From positions 10,316,501 through 10,380,500 of the forward strand of contig BSYO01000013.1 of NCBI GenBank assembly GCA_033239525.1: 64,000 nt of DNA, read 5' to 3'. Position 1 is the first letter of the stretch; every line of letters starts with the position of its first letter. Source of the stretch: Nepenthes gracilis. Taxonomy: Eukaryota; Streptophyta; Magnoliopsida; Caryophyllales; Nepenthaceae. Positions 46,551 through 58,217 of the stretch are shown one piece after another. A program made the translations under genes and the position numbers. A model generated the notes under the pieces. The model ran no database searches and was not told the origin of the DNA. It saw nothing but the letters and a program-made list of their open reading frames with translations.

Positions 46551-46670
46551 ATGTCTCCTAATCTCTTCTTTGTATTACATGTGCTTGTTTCCTTGTGCAT
46601 CAACAATTTGTCAATGGATTTTCAATTGATTTCTAGTATGATTTTAGGAGTACAGAATGGTGCTTTATGA
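46551..46670 (+). CDS. Tiny ORF with signal-peptide-like start, doubtful
   Basis: A 39-codon frame begins MSPNLFFVLHVLVSLCINNL, hydrophobic like a secretory signal or membrane helix. TATATAAAAAG lies about 40 bases upstream, and a splice-donor-like GGGTAAGT follows 14 bases after the stop. I do not recognise it. It could be a first exon, a decayed gene or chance. Confidence 0.2.
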   Translation: MSPNLFFVLHVLVSLCINNLSMDFQLISSMILGVQNGAL

Positions 46671-47329
46671 AGAGAACTGTGGGTAAGTGTCAACTACCTT
46701 AATTGCTAAGGTCTAATTCAAAGTTGTTTCGGTAATTAAATTCACAACTAGCCCCAGAGTTCAGGTGGTTAAAAGTGTAACCATGGGGCGCTACACCTCT
46801 TCGGCGAAGTGTACTCTGTGTGCCTCAGTTCCACAATGTTGTATATTAAATCAAAGGTTTGAATGTTTTAATTATAAAAGTAATTCACTTTCAAATTAAA
46901 AAAATTAAAAACATTAACTGTTAGATTTACATCTAATAAATTTGTAACTGAGAGATACAGGGTGTACGCTTCACTGGCAGCCCCCCCTTCTGCTAGTCGA
47001 CAGTAGGTTTTAGTACGGAGCTTCACGGGTGGTAGAAATGCAAAACAAACAAATGAAGAAAACCTTTCTTAGAGAATAAGTTTGTGAACCAAATCAAATC
47101 TCCTCTGGTTCACGGTTCCCGTGGGAAGTGCTTCCGTTGTTGTAAAGTCTGTCCGAAAACGAACTGGACTTCGGAGGAATTATTTCTTTTTTTATGAAAT
47201 AAGTTATTAGGAAATATAAATTCTTTAGATAGCAATGAAAAATAAGTTAATAATATTTTACAATTATGTGAAAGCTTGTGCTGTGCAGATGTAAAAGTTC
47301 GTCATAATTTTTTTTTTTTTTTTTCCTTC

Positions 47330-48110
47330 TTGAAGGGATGTGTTACAGTATATTACTTATTCTCGGGTCTTCACCAAATAGATTAACCGTTGAACTGAAT
47401 AGTTGTGTCACCTTGACTCTGCTCTCAAATGCATCATCACAATGTCATATTCATGAAACCAAAACTCTCTCTCTTATGTGTTTATTTATTTTATTTTTTT
47501 GCCAGGAACTAGAAGGCTTGTTTACGTCTCGATGTAAATGGAGTGTACCATAATAGTTGCATGGCTTTTTTTCTTGACAGTGACCAATGAAGGTGGGCAA
47601 CCAACTTGAGGTTGTGCCCTCATGATTACGATGGGTACCTCATTTGATGAGCAGACGCTGTATGAAAACACATTGCGCCCACAGTTAATATCATGAGCTT
47701 GACCTTGAGGAGCAATGCACATCCTGTCGCCCACTGACCCGGAGGCATGTCAGACGCGTGACCAATAGGCAATGAGGATGGCGAAGGCTACAGAGCAGGA
47801 ATCTCGCTCATCATGCCTTCAGAGGAGCATGGAGATTCCATTGCCGTTACTAAAGGAACGACCAGATGTTGAAAAAGTTTCGTTTGTAATGGAGGAAGCT
47901 AGCTTTCTTTCGTAGTGGAAGGAGGATGCCCTAGCCAGCCTGATTCTGGAACACTTATGATTGCCGTAATTAGTGGTTTTATTTCAGGCAACTAATAATG
48001 GATGCAGGCTTTACTTTAAGTAAGTGAAAGTGGAGGATGGGCCAAGCATGCAAGAGGGAGTTTCAATCTTCTACCGAAAGGCTATGCCAATAAAATGATT
48101 GTTAGCTTGG
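47330..48110 (+). pseudogene. Possible exon remnants of an unrecognised gene
   Basis: Three polypyrimidine-AG acceptor-like sites (about 47,505, 47,580 and 47,988) precede short open stretches, including MEIPLPLLKERPDVEKVSFV (about 47,830-47,890) and VEDGPSMQEGVSIFYRKAMP (about 48,035-48,090). Both end in stops and neither shares a clear frame. No family is recognised. Confidence 0.25.
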
Positions 48111-49434
48111 ATCGTTTAGAACGACGATGGCTGGACATAGTTTTTTGAGGAACCCTCAGAAATAGTAATAATAATGGGGAAACAATACATGGATCCGTAC
48201 AAGATCATCTTTCATTGTTGTGGTTGGAAATGCCAAATGTTTATAGCTTTGTCCATGCATTACATAGAGAATTAATATTAGAAATAATTCACTTTGCCAG
48301 ATTAAAGTATCGATATAATGTATATTAATGAGCGGGTCTCAGAAAAAAGTTTAATTTCATATAAAAAAAAAATTAAATTAAGCTGGCTTCCTTATAATTG
48401 AAAAATAAATACATAAATTGGTCCTAATTATAATGCTTGAACACTATTTTTTGTTAAATTTATTTAATTATAAAAATAATTAATGTTAAGTTTTAAGGTT
48501 AAAGGGTCAAGCCAAATCAGATCTAAAAATTGGCTCTATCTTGAGAATGATGCATTAGAAGCACATGGTAAGCCAACATGCTAACGTTGGATAGAAATGC
48601 AGCACTTAATATGCATATGAAAAGCATACTTGCAAATTTGATAGGGTGATAACTGTTTGATGTCATATCCAAGCATTAAATTGATGTTTAAATGATATTA
48701 ATTGAGCAAAGTATTTATAAAAATTGTAGGTACGAGGAAAATCCTTCGTATTAAACGAACTTGCGTTAGTGGCTATTGTGTATATATCCAACTCTCATGT
48801 CCAAAAAATAGTAAAAAAATGATTAAGGTGCGTGTAAAGGAAGTTCTTGTATGTCTAGCAATAAAGGTTACATCTGATATATGTACAACAGATTCTCGTG
48901 TACTGATTCTAAAAATTTGACACCTGTGGTAGCACGTGAAGAAACACACATGCACTGGCCATTAATGCTTTACACTTGATGAATGCTTGGCTGGAGTATG
49001 CACTAGTCCATTTATATTAGTGGATTCAGCTACTTTTCAACTCATTTACTGAGTTCTCTAAAGAGAAAAGAGAGAATAAAAAGTGGGGATGAGAGGATGA
49101 GAAGAAGGAAGATAATCAAAGTAAAATTTTAAAAGATTTTTAAAATTAAATTAAAACAAACAAATTTTAAGTATATTTCTTTACTTCTTTACTAAAATTT
49201 TAGAATTATTCTTTAAATTTTGCCTAAAATATGAGATTCATGCCATTTTTTCCCTTGCGTATGTTCATTTATGCCTCTTATAAACTTTTGCTTGCATATA
49301 TAGCCTATAAGATTCTTAGATTTCTCAGATTTTGAAATTCTTTGTTCATCATGATAATTATTGAAAAATTCTAAAATTTTAAGTTAATGAGACCGCCTTC
49401 TTGCATGTCTTTTTTTTTTTTTTTCTGTAAGCTT

Positions 49435-49580
49435 TTAATGAGATCTCATTCACCACATCCAGCATTTAAATGATCAAATGATGAATTTAAGTAACGCCAT
49501 AAAATGTGGTAAGAAATTGTGGATCAAAAAGAATAAGCTCCGTTATCCTTTGGTCATTCATGACAAAAAGGGGGAGTAGA
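49435..49580 (+). pseudogene. Sirevirus gag tail
   Basis: Ends MNLSNAIKCGKKLWIKKNKL and RYPLVIHDKKGE before TAG at 49,578-49,580. This is the same gag-to-ORF3-tail fusion seen at 12,240-12,296 and 43,375-43,437, here the third copy. Confidence 0.8.
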
Positions 49581-49997
49581 CCTCTTCTAATTAAAAGTGT
49601 CTCACTATGTGGTTTACGGGGGAGATAGGGAGAGGCTATTCTTGATAGGGGGAGACGGTACTATTTCTGCTAGGGGGAGTTTTGTGTTATGTTTATGTTT
49701 ATTTACCTCTTGCTATTGTATTTTTCGCTAACCGTGTTTGTCCAAGAATAGCTATTCTTCCCTGGAGCACAGTAGGCGATCACTTCCGAAGTTTGGATTT
49801 TTGTAATTCATTGTACCATGTCAATTGTCTCAAGGCGTCTTGTATTGTATTTTATTATGTTTGTGTGTTTCTTTAACTAGGAGTAAATTTTTATGTACAC
49901 AGATTCTATTTCGGTGGTGTCTGAACCCATACTCATCATGTACTTTTATTTCCGCTTTGTTATGGGGTTTTGTTACAGAATTGCCAAATTGGGAGAT
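49560..49997 (+). promoter_or_regulatory. Polypurine box array
   Basis: AAAAAGGGGGAG at 49,565, ACGGGGGAGA at 49,616, TAGGGGGAGA at 49,646, TAGGGGGAG at 49,671 and a decayed final box AAATTGGGAGAT at 49,986 beside the LTR. The G runs are well kept compared with the rest of the element. Confidence 0.75.
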
Positions 49998-51069
49998 TGT
50001 TAGTCGTCTTGTGTATTGGCACATTCCTTGACTTTGTGGCGGCATTCGATTATCTGCAACATCATCCTTACTTGGAAGACCTTCATCTGCCTCATGTTAG
50101 AGGATCGTTATCGTCACATCTCAGCGTTCACGTCGTATTATTCTTTGTTTCGGCCCTTCCTGGGATCGACACCCACTGGGCCCCCGAGGTGGCATATAGG
50201 CGCACCCCATGCTGCATGCGCTCGGTGAGCGCTCGAGGTGCACAACGTGCGCATTTAACAGAAGCGAGCACTGTCTGTGCACCCCTTTTGAGCTTGAGCG
50301 GCCACACCCGAGTTCTCCGAAACCTAACCCACGCTCGCCGTTCACTTGAGCTGCACTCGAGCAGCATGGGTCTTTGTATCTAACGGCACATTATTTTTGA
50401 AATCTTTTTGGCTCTATATATATATATGTCTTATGTTTTTGAAACCCTAACTTAGCCAGTAAAATTTTGAGGACTTTTTCTCTCTTGCAAAGCCATCTCT
50501 CTTATACTCCATTGTTGAGAAGACTTGACACTAACACTCGTGCTCCATTGACAAAGTTTTCTTCTCTCATCGTAGCATCCTATTTACATCTCTTCTTGTT
50601 GTGTAATCTTCGTGACTACATCGGTGGCATGAAAACTGAAATTCAGTGAGTTCGGCAATTTAAGTGGCGCTAGAGGGAAGATTGACGTGAAGATTGGAAG
50701 GCGTCCGATTCCGTTGCTGCGGACAAATCTAAGGAGTTCCTTGGTAGGAATCATAAGACGGGAGTAAGTCGGTTAGGTTAGCGCGTCGTTACCACTCGGT
50801 CTGTAAGTTAATTTTTATAGTGCTTTTCTTCCCTTGTTGTTGAAGTCCAGAGGATTTTTTTCTATTACCGTGGGTATCGAAATTTTCCTTCGTCATCAAA
50901 AACTTGTCTTTTTATTATTATTGCTTTATTTTCATGCTCGTATCGCTCGTATCATCTAAACACAAATATTCTTTACGTTTATTGAGTATTTGATTATATA
51001 CTGCTTCCGCTAATTTAATGAGGGGGTCAAAATATTTATTGTATAATTTGGACCGAAATGATCCTTTCA
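49998..51069 (+). repeat. Sirevirus-type 3' LTR
   Basis: TGTTAGTCGTCTTGTG to GATCCTTTCA, 1,072 bp. CTCGAG at 50,222 and 50,355 precede TATATATATATAT at about 50,415. Conserved GGGAGTAAGTCGGTTAGGTT at 50,760. ORFs on both strands at 50,016-50,383 translate the GC-rich U3 and are not genes. Confidence 0.88.
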
Positions 51070-51074
51070 CATGT

Positions 51075-51797
51075 TATGTTTCTGGGTGGTCGGAGAATGC
51101 CCTATCATCTTTATTCTAACTCCAACTCGGCAAAACACTTGGAGATAGAATATTAATTTCTATAATTTTTTAAATTTTTATTTTAATATAATTAATTACT
51201 TGCAAAAAAAAAAAAGAGCTTAGTGGGTAGTTTTGAGTAGTTTGTTGAAAGATTATGCTAATGTTAAGTCTCCACAAATATTAGCCTATTTAACTTTGGG
51301 CAATGGATATGGTCATTCTACTAGGCTGCATGTTCATTTTGACTGATGAGTCAGTGTTAATGAATTAAGAAATTAGCTAGGTATAAATGGTTGGCTATCT
51401 AGATTGACAATCCTCCTTCCTTAACTTGCATTTTCTAATCTATTTTTACTAGCCGATTTTTACTATTGTTGTACTCTGACTCTTTTAATTCTTTGACAGC
51501 TCAATCATTCAGTCACTTGGCCAACAAGCTTATCACCGAAGTCTTTGAATCTTCACTAGCTAATGGAGGCCTGGTTCCAAGATTGGATGGCTGATTATTT
51601 GATATCAAATAACTTGAACCCATCATTTGTATCTCAACTTAAGGCCAGTAGATTTGAAGTTATCTAAATTTAGATGTACCCAACACTAGCAATGAATGAA
51701 ATTATGAAATATTCTCAGAAAAAAAAAAGAAAAAAGAGGAAGCTGATGTTGCAAAAACTATTGAATTATAGATCCAATTCAATTGGGACACTATTAG
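51075..51797. other. Unassigned stretch with an exon-like segment
   Basis: AT-rich and without transposon termini. A TTCTTTGACAG acceptor-like site near 51,500 is followed by an open stretch reading SFSHLANKLITEVFESSLAN, GGLVPRLDG, ending at a TGA near 51,591. I do not recognise it. Confidence 0.25.
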
Positions 51798-52814
51798 TGT
51801 TATAACTATAGAAATGATCAGAAGACACACTTGAATAAAAACCAAATTTGCTTCTCCTTCCTCACGTTGAATTTGCAATAAAATGGATGCCAACCAGATA
51901 GTGGAATTGAGAGTAGAAACGATAACAATAATAACACACAATAGAGAGAGGAAAGAACAAGACACATAATATTTACGTGGAAACCCTCTTCTGAATAAGA
52001 GAAAAAAATCACATGACACTTAATCTATAAAAATTTTACTATATAAAATTTAGTTACAAAAAATTCTTAATTATAGAAACCCTCAAAAAATAGGGTATAA
52101 GAGCAAAACATGACTCCTTATATATTTGTTTTATACTATTCACAAATTATAGTGATATACATATATACAGATGGGCCTTCTCATTGGGCAGCGCCTGCTT
52201 TGCAAATTGGTTGCATGTCCTATAAAGTTTGTCACCCACTCTATAAAGTTATTTTCCTGCCCTAAACTTTGTAAGTGACCTACTCTATAAAGTTGGCTAC
52301 TAACTCTACAAGCCAACTACCTACTCTGTAAAGTCAGCCACATGCACTGGACTTTGTAGATAACCAGCTTTCCAAATAGGTTGCCCTCAGCTATCAGTCA
52401 GGCCATCCTTAGCCTTCGCATTAGTGCCCTCAACCCATCAGTGAGGCCATCCTTGGCCTTGGCCTTACATTGGTCTATTCTTGGCTTTCACATAAGTGCC
52501 CTCGATCAACCATTATATCAATAGCATGGATCAGACTAGCCTCATCACTCCGACCCAACTTGCACCACTTGTTGACATTACTACTCCGATTGGTACTTCA
52601 ATCCAGCAGGCCATCTCCACTCCGACTAACACTTCTCTCCAGCCAAGTATAACAATCCCGGCCAGAACTTTGTCATCTGGCCACATTGTCACGTGCTTAC
52701 GCGCACAGCGAACACAACATACTTCACTTCAGTATTGTACCCATGCGTATCAGTTAAACCTACCAGCCTACCAATCGGATATGAGCCCACATAGGAGTGG
52801 CTCATATCCCAACA
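51798..52814 (-). repeat. Tork-like copia LTR, possibly solo
   Basis: TGTTATAACTATAG at the left and CCCAACA (sense TGTTGGG) at the right enclose 1,017 bp. ATATTTACGTGGAAACCCTC at 51,970 matches the TTTTTACGTGGAAAAC block of the Tork LTRs, and the sense start TGTTGGGATATGAGCCACTC parallels theirs. No primer site or target duplication was found. Inside are imperfect repeats of CTCTATAAAGTT (52,200-52,340) and CAGTCAGGCCATCCTTAGCC. The ORF at 52,496-52,846 lies in the LTR. Confidence 0.55.
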
Positions 52815-52865
52815 GAATTTACACTTTTAAAAATAATAAAGCATGAGATATACCATGTTTGAGTC

Positions 52866-53838
52866 TGAAAAAGATGTTTCGTCCCAAATTATACAATAAA
52901 ATTTTGACCCCGTGCAGGATTGGTGGAAGCAGTACAAAAAATACTCAATACACGTAAAGAGTATTTATCTCTAGATACAATAACAATAATATGTATAAAA
53001 CGTAAATGACAGTAAATAATAGTAAAAGGCACCAGTTTTTAGTGATGAAGGAAAAACTCGACACCCACGGTAATTGAGAAAAATCTTTCGGCTTCAACGG
53101 CCAGAGAAGAAATCTACTATGAAAATCAACTTACAGATCGGGTGGTATAGACGCGCTAACCTAGCCGACTTACTCCCGTCTTGTGATCCCTTCTAATAAA
53201 CTCCTTGGATTTGCCCGCAACAACGGAACTAGATGTCTTCTGGTCTTCACGTCAATCTTCTCTTTTGAATCACTTGAAGTCGTGAGCACAATCGGGTCCC
53301 CTTTTTCATTGTACCAACGTCACCAACGAATGTAGAAGGGTGAAAGTGTGGAGACAGTAGAGAGAAGGCGGTAAGAAAATCCATTAGAGCATGAGGCACA
53401 ACGTAGTAGTTTCGGTTTCGTCAATCGAAATAAGAATCATAAAAAGGGAGAAGAATTTTTCTTAAAAGAGGTGCTCCAAATACTACTCAGCAACCACTAG
53501 GGTAACTGAAATAAGGTAGATATATATAGACGGCTAAAAAATGACTTTTAAAGAATTTTGCCCATTGTCGCTGCGCTCAAGCGAGCAAAAGGAGAGAAGC
53601 GAGCGAGGGGTTTCGGGATTTTGCGCTCAAGCACGTGACAAGCTCACAGCGAGCGCATGGCTTCGGGATTTTGGGCTCGAGTGGGTGGAGAGCTCACAGC
53701 GAGCGTAGAACTTTGGGATTTTGAGCTCGAGCGGGTGGAGAGCTATGTTGATGCAACACTTCAATGATACACAAACCGACATTAGCACAAGATAACATAT
53801 AGTCACGGAATATGCCAATCAAAAAAATAACCCTAACA
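52866..53838 (-). repeat. Sirevirus 3' LTR (minus)
   Basis: TGAAAAAGATGTTTCGTCCC at the left and CCCTAACA at the right (sense TGTTAGGG), 973 bp. TATATATA at about 53,521; sense-upstream CTCGAG at 53,675 and 53,725 within repeats of GAGCTCACAGCGAGCG. Conserved AACCTAGCCGACTTACTCCC at 53,158. Confidence 0.9.
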
Positions 53839-54342
53839 ATCTCCCCCTTTGACAATCCTCTGACAAAACTCAAAAAATAAAAATAAAAAAATACAAGTGA
53901 AGCACAGGTTCAGACACCACCGAGAAGAACCTGTGTATATAAAAATCTACACCTAATGAGAAATAAAAGTAAAAATAAAATGTAAAGATCTATACTAGCA
54001 CTGCTATGTTGAGGATGTGACTGTCGCGCCGATACTATAACTGTATTACCTAGTCAAATAGGGTTAGTACAAAAAGGTATAATACAGAAGGGTATAATAA
54101 AATGGTAACAATAGAAGAACAACAACATGCAGCAGTAAAAGGAATGAATGACAAGACAATAAGAAAGATAAAGTCAGTGATAGAAATACAAGCAGCACAA
54201 AAATCTAGGAAGAACTCCCCCTCTTGCAAAAATAACAATGTCTCCCCCTAATAGAAAAAAGAACGTCTCCCCCTAAAGTACATAGGGTCTCCCCCTACCA
54301 AAATAAAAAATGCAAAATCAAAAACGGATCTCCCCATTTTTG
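53839..54342 (-). promoter_or_regulatory. Sirevirus polypurine box array (minus)
   Basis: TCTCCCCCT occurs at about 53,841 (adjacent to the LTR), 54,214, 54,240, 54,268 and 54,289, and TCTCCCCATTT at 54,329. Sense AGGGGGAGA boxes are thus repeated six times. The 53,860-54,200 interval between boxes has no supported gene; the ORF at 54,050-54,238 is shadow. Confidence 0.78.
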
Positions 54343-55482
54343 TCATGAAGAGCCAAAGAGAGGGGATAGCTCAGAGCATGAAGAATCGCCGGAGGGCGGA
54401 TGACCATAATGATGTCGCCACCATTGAAGCTCAGCCTCCTGGATAGCCGAGTAGCCATCCAAACTCTCAAAACCAGCAAGAAAATGTGACTGTAGTTGAG
54501 ACTGGGAAGTAAGGATCCGTTCCTGCAAGGAGTATAGATACGCAAACCGGTCGACAAGATGGGACATCTGGCCCATCAGAGCTGCTGAGGGAGAGGTGGA
54601 GTGCCAGTGAGGAGTAGACGGTCCGGGACCTGAGGGGTCAGGGAAGGATGAGGTAGAGCCAGATGGTTCAGCCTCGGGTAGATCGGGAGGCATCGCAGGG
54701 AGAGGTTTATCGAACGACTCCTGGGGTTCCACAGTAAAGCGACGTGAATGAGACTGACTCTGAGCAAAGGTGGTAGAGGTGATGGGGCGAGCAAGTTGGA
54801 GACGAGGAAGATCGAAAAAAGGGTGACCGAGGCTAGCAAGCAACTGCTGAATGAGGCACCAGTGGAGAAGATTGTCCTCTTTATAGGCGGTGAAGTGGGA
54901 GATCATGTAGGAAGCAAGGTGGGATGGCAAGTCTATGGGCCAACCACTCAGAAGAGCATATAGAAATGGGGCTTTGTCAATGAGAATGAACGAAAAGTGA
55001 GAGACGGGAAAAATGTTCATGAGCATGATTCAGCTCACGACTAGACACCAGAGAGAGAGGAAGGAGGTCTTAAAGGCTCTCCCATTCCACTCCATGGGGG
55101 CACTATGAAGGAATGTAGCAACCTCATTTGGATGAGGTTGGGAAAATGGATGAAAGGGGTAGACAGTATTGGTCACCTGAGGAAGACCAAGAACATGTGC
55201 AATCACATCCGGAGTAATCCGGATGTATGTCGCCCACACAAAGGTGGAGAAGGAATCGGTGGAAGCCTCATGAAAGTTCGTGAAAATGAGTGGAAGGAGA
55301 GAGATTACATTGAATATGCCGACAATTGAGAGAGAGGGGGTAAATCTGGAGATGGGTGAGAGAGGTAAAGGTCGTAGAGAGGAATGCGGGCGAGAGAAGT
55401 GGGATGAGGGTTTCATTGCTGCGCACGCTGCTTGTAGGAAGATAAAGGCGAGCAGCGTGCGCTCGAGCCCACGGTGGGCCAA
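54343..55482 (-). pseudogene. Sirevirus ORF3 (env-position ORF), one stop
   Basis: A continuous frame of about 378 codons broken by a single in-frame TGA near 55,028-55,030. The N-terminal part contains FVWATYIRITPDVIAHVLGL and RAFKTSFLSLW; the part after the stop has LMNIFPVSHFSFILIDKAPF and LLSGWPIDLPSHLASYMISH. This pattern recalls the putative plant transposon protein domain (PF20167-like). A proline/serine-rich linker follows, then a C-terminal LVDRFAYLYSLQERILTSQS segment with heptad-like spacing. Position after RNase H equals that of the Sirevirus envelope-like ORF. No clear signal peptide or membrane anchor is seen. Function unknown. Confidence 0.7.
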
Positions 55483-55739
55483 GGCACAGAACGCGCCTTC
55501 TCCCCTTGTTGTTTTTTTTTTTTTTTTTTAATGAGGAGAAACTGTCAGTTGTGAAAAAATAGGGTAAAGGATTTTCAATATGTATCAAACCCAAAAAACA
55601 ATGCAGAAAGTAATTTGAAAAAAAAAATGACACTTTAAAAGATGAGTGTGTTTAACAAATGAAAATTCAGAAATAAAGGAATTTAAATTTTTTTTTTTGA
55701 AAAATAGAGACGTCATTCCTCGGGAGGCAAATAAATGCC

Positions 55740-56467
55740 TATGGCTGTTCTCAAAAATTCAAAATGCACACTATCTAAGGGTTTGGTGAGGAGGTCAGCC
55801 AATTGAGTGTCGGTTGGAGTGTGTTCAAGTGAAATGACTCAAGTTTTAATGAGCTCACGAATGAAATGATATCGTATATCAATATGTTTGGTGCGGGAGT
55901 GTTGGATAGGATTTTTAGAAATATTTATTGCTGTAATATTGTCACAGTAAATAAGTATAGTATCCTGGACAATATGTAATCAAAAAGCATTTGTTTCATC
56001 TATAGAAGTTGTGAGCAACAACTCCCTGCGGCAATGTATTCGGCTTCGGTTGTAGATAATGAGATAGAATTTTATTTCTTACTCATCCATGCCACTAAGT
56101 TGAAGCTGACATAAAAAAAATCCACCGGAAGTGCTCTTTCGATCATCAACATTTCCAACCCAATCGGCGTCGGAATAGCCAGCCAAGGTGAAATTGGAGT
56201 CATTAGAAAAGAAAATCCCATGGTTAATGTCTCGTTGATGTAGCGAATAATACTCTTAACAGCACTTAAAGGGATTCTTTTGGATCAAATTGATATCGAG
56301 CACAGACACCTACACTAAATGCAATGTCAGGTTGGCTAGCGGTCAAATACAAGAGACTACCGATCATACTTCTATAAAGAGTTGGATCGATGCTCTTGCC
56401 CGCAGGATCACGATACAATTTTGAGGAAGTGCTCATGAGTGACCGGGTATGTTTGGAGTTATCAAGA
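55740..56467 (-). pseudogene. Sirevirus RNase H
   Basis: Sense GYSDADWVGNVDDRKSTSGG and SLSTTEAEYIAAGSCCSQLL with the usual catalytic D and E, then a decayed tail. Frameshifts occur around 56,220-56,290. It lies between RT and ORF3. The 55,483-55,739 spacer to ORF3 holds a T20 run and no gene. Confidence 0.85.
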
Positions 56468-57200
56468 TTAAAACGTTTGGCAAGATCCTTGACATATTTG
56501 GCTTGAGAAATAAAAGTACCACAAGAGAGTTGCCGAATTTGTAAGCCAAAAAAAATATGTACGTTCTCTAACCATACTCATTTCGAATTCCAAGGCCATG
56601 CAGTCAGCAAAAGAATGAGCGTGGGAGTCAACTGTAGCTCTAAAAATAATGTTATCAACATAAACATGGGCTACCAACAAACATTTTTCGGCCATCTTTA
56701 CAAATAAGGTTTTGTCAACACTTCCCCGAACAAAACCATGATCACTAAGGTACGAGGTGAGATGCTCGTACAAAGCTATGGGAGCTTGCTTAACTCCATA
56801 TAGAGCCTTTTTTAGTTTGTACATATGGTCTAAAGGCAGGATTCACAAAGCCCTTTGATTGTTTGATATAGACTTCCTCTTGATTGAGACCATTTAGGAA
56901 TACACTTTTTACATCCATTTAATACAATTTAAGTCTTATGGTACAAGCAATAGATAGAAGAATACGGATAGATTCAAGATAAGCCACAGGAGCAAATGTC
57001 TCATCATAGTCGATGCTTTCTACTTGAGCATATCCTTGAGCAACAAAATGAGATTTATTTCAGGTGATAGTTCCATTTTCATCGGTTTTGTTTTTGAAAA
57101 TCCATTTGGTCCCAATGACATTTGTATATGTAGGATGGGGAACCAAAGACCATACATCATTTCTCACAAATTGATTTAATTTCTCATGCATGGCATTTGT
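56468..57200 (-). pseudogene. Sirevirus reverse transcriptase
   Basis: Sense: ECxNAMHEKLNQFVRNDVW, NVIGTKWIFKNKTDENG, QGYAQVESIDYDETFAPVA, MDVKSVFLNGLNQEEVYI, then KLKKALYGVKQAPIALYEHL and HVYVDNIIF. The active-site box reads YVDN instead of YVDD (56,651-56,665), and stops and frameshifts lie near 56,830 and 56,930. The family is clear; the enzyme is dead. Confidence 0.9.
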
Positions 57201-58217
57201 CTAGCACTCATAGGACAAGGCCTCTTGTACCTTTTTCGGTTTGATGTGAGAAACATAGCAGGTATAGGTGAACTGGTTTAAAACACAATGACGCAACCTC
57301 ATACCCTCACTCAAATTACCTAACATAAGGTCTTTAGGATGATTTAGCTTAACTCTGGCAGAAGATTCCTTTGCAGGAATGAGATTAGGAGTTACTTGCA
57401 CAATATCAGGAAATGTTGGGTTAGGTGAATATTCTACATGATCATCCTCTTTATCAGAACAATCGTGGCTTTTAGGAAGCTCAACAGGGATATCATTCAC
57501 TACAACATCTATGGATTCCATAACTGTTTGAGTGCATAAATTGTAGACCCGATAGGTTCGACTAGTTAGGAAATATCTCAAGAATATTCCTTCATCACTT
57601 TTTGAGTCAAACTTACCTAAGTTTTTTCTATCTCGTAAAATAAAGTATTAACTACCGAAGATATGAAAATACTTAATATTGGGTTTCTTTCCTTTCCAAA
57701 GTTCATAAGGAGTTGTTTCTGTCTCGGGTCTTAGATAGACCTGGTTGATTATGTGACAAGCCGTACTCATGGCCTCACCCCAAAAGTGTATAGCAATATT
57801 CTTACATTACACCATAGTTCCGGCCATTTCTTGAATAACCCAATTTTTGCATTCAATAACCCTATTTTGTTGAGGGGTGATGGTGGAAGAGAATTCATGA
57901 TGAATTCCTTCAACATTACAAAATGTTTCAAAATTAAAATTTTTAAATTTCTTACCATGGTCACTTCGAATTCTAATGATAGAGGTTCCTTTTTCATTAG
58001 TGAGTTTTTTACATAAAACTTTTACGTGGTCAAATGTGTCAGACTTTTCTCAGATAAGATCTATCCAAGAGTACATAGAGTAATCATCAACAAGCACTAA
58101 AATATACTTTTTGCCACCTAAACTTTTAGTTCTAGAAGGCCCCATAAGATCTATGTGAATTAATTCAAGGGGTCGCAATGTTTGAATATTACTATCAGAT
58201 GAGTGACTTGTTTTAAT
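57201..58217 (-). pseudogene. Sirevirus integrase
   Basis: Sense: LRPLELIHIDLMGPSRTKSL, VLVDDYSMYSWIDLI, IIRIRSDHGKKF with the second catalytic D at about 57,960, TPQQNRVIECKN with the E retained, HFWGEAMSTACHIINQVYL, then the C-terminal KYFHIFGS and SKSDEGIFLRYF. The last 126 codons (57,581-57,201) are open and acidic, linking to RT. Several stops (near 58,070, 57,800, 57,650). Confidence 0.9.

Larger units (their letters stand above)
44966..49408. other. AT-rich DNA between transposons, weak gene-like scraps
   Basis: No LTR termini, pol motifs or recognisable domains are visible. 44,966-46,100 is very AT-rich with an overlapping hairpin at 45,674-45,714. 46,140-48,150 is less AT-rich and contains short open stretches with splice-like signals. 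48,150-49,400 is AT-rich again. It is the best candidate in the window for old host intergenic or pseudogene DNA. Confidence 0.4.
49409..51069 (+). mobile_element. 5'-truncated gag-only Sirevirus derivative
   Basis: Begins near a T-run at 49,410-49,424, then about 150 bp of gag end (homologous to 43,290-43,435), polypurine boxes and a full 3' LTR. CATGT flanks both sides (49,404-49,408 and 51,070-51,074), which may be a target duplication or chance. The 5' LTR, primer site and most of gag are absent. Confidence 0.75.

Noticed and set aside
50016..50383. Several ORFs on both strands
   Set aside because: GC-rich U3 of a Sirevirus LTR lowers stop frequency; no protein features.
55268..55633. 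121-codon minus-strand ORF overlapping ORF3
   Set aside because: Different frame from the ORF3 frame that carries the domain-like pattern; begins in a poly-T run.
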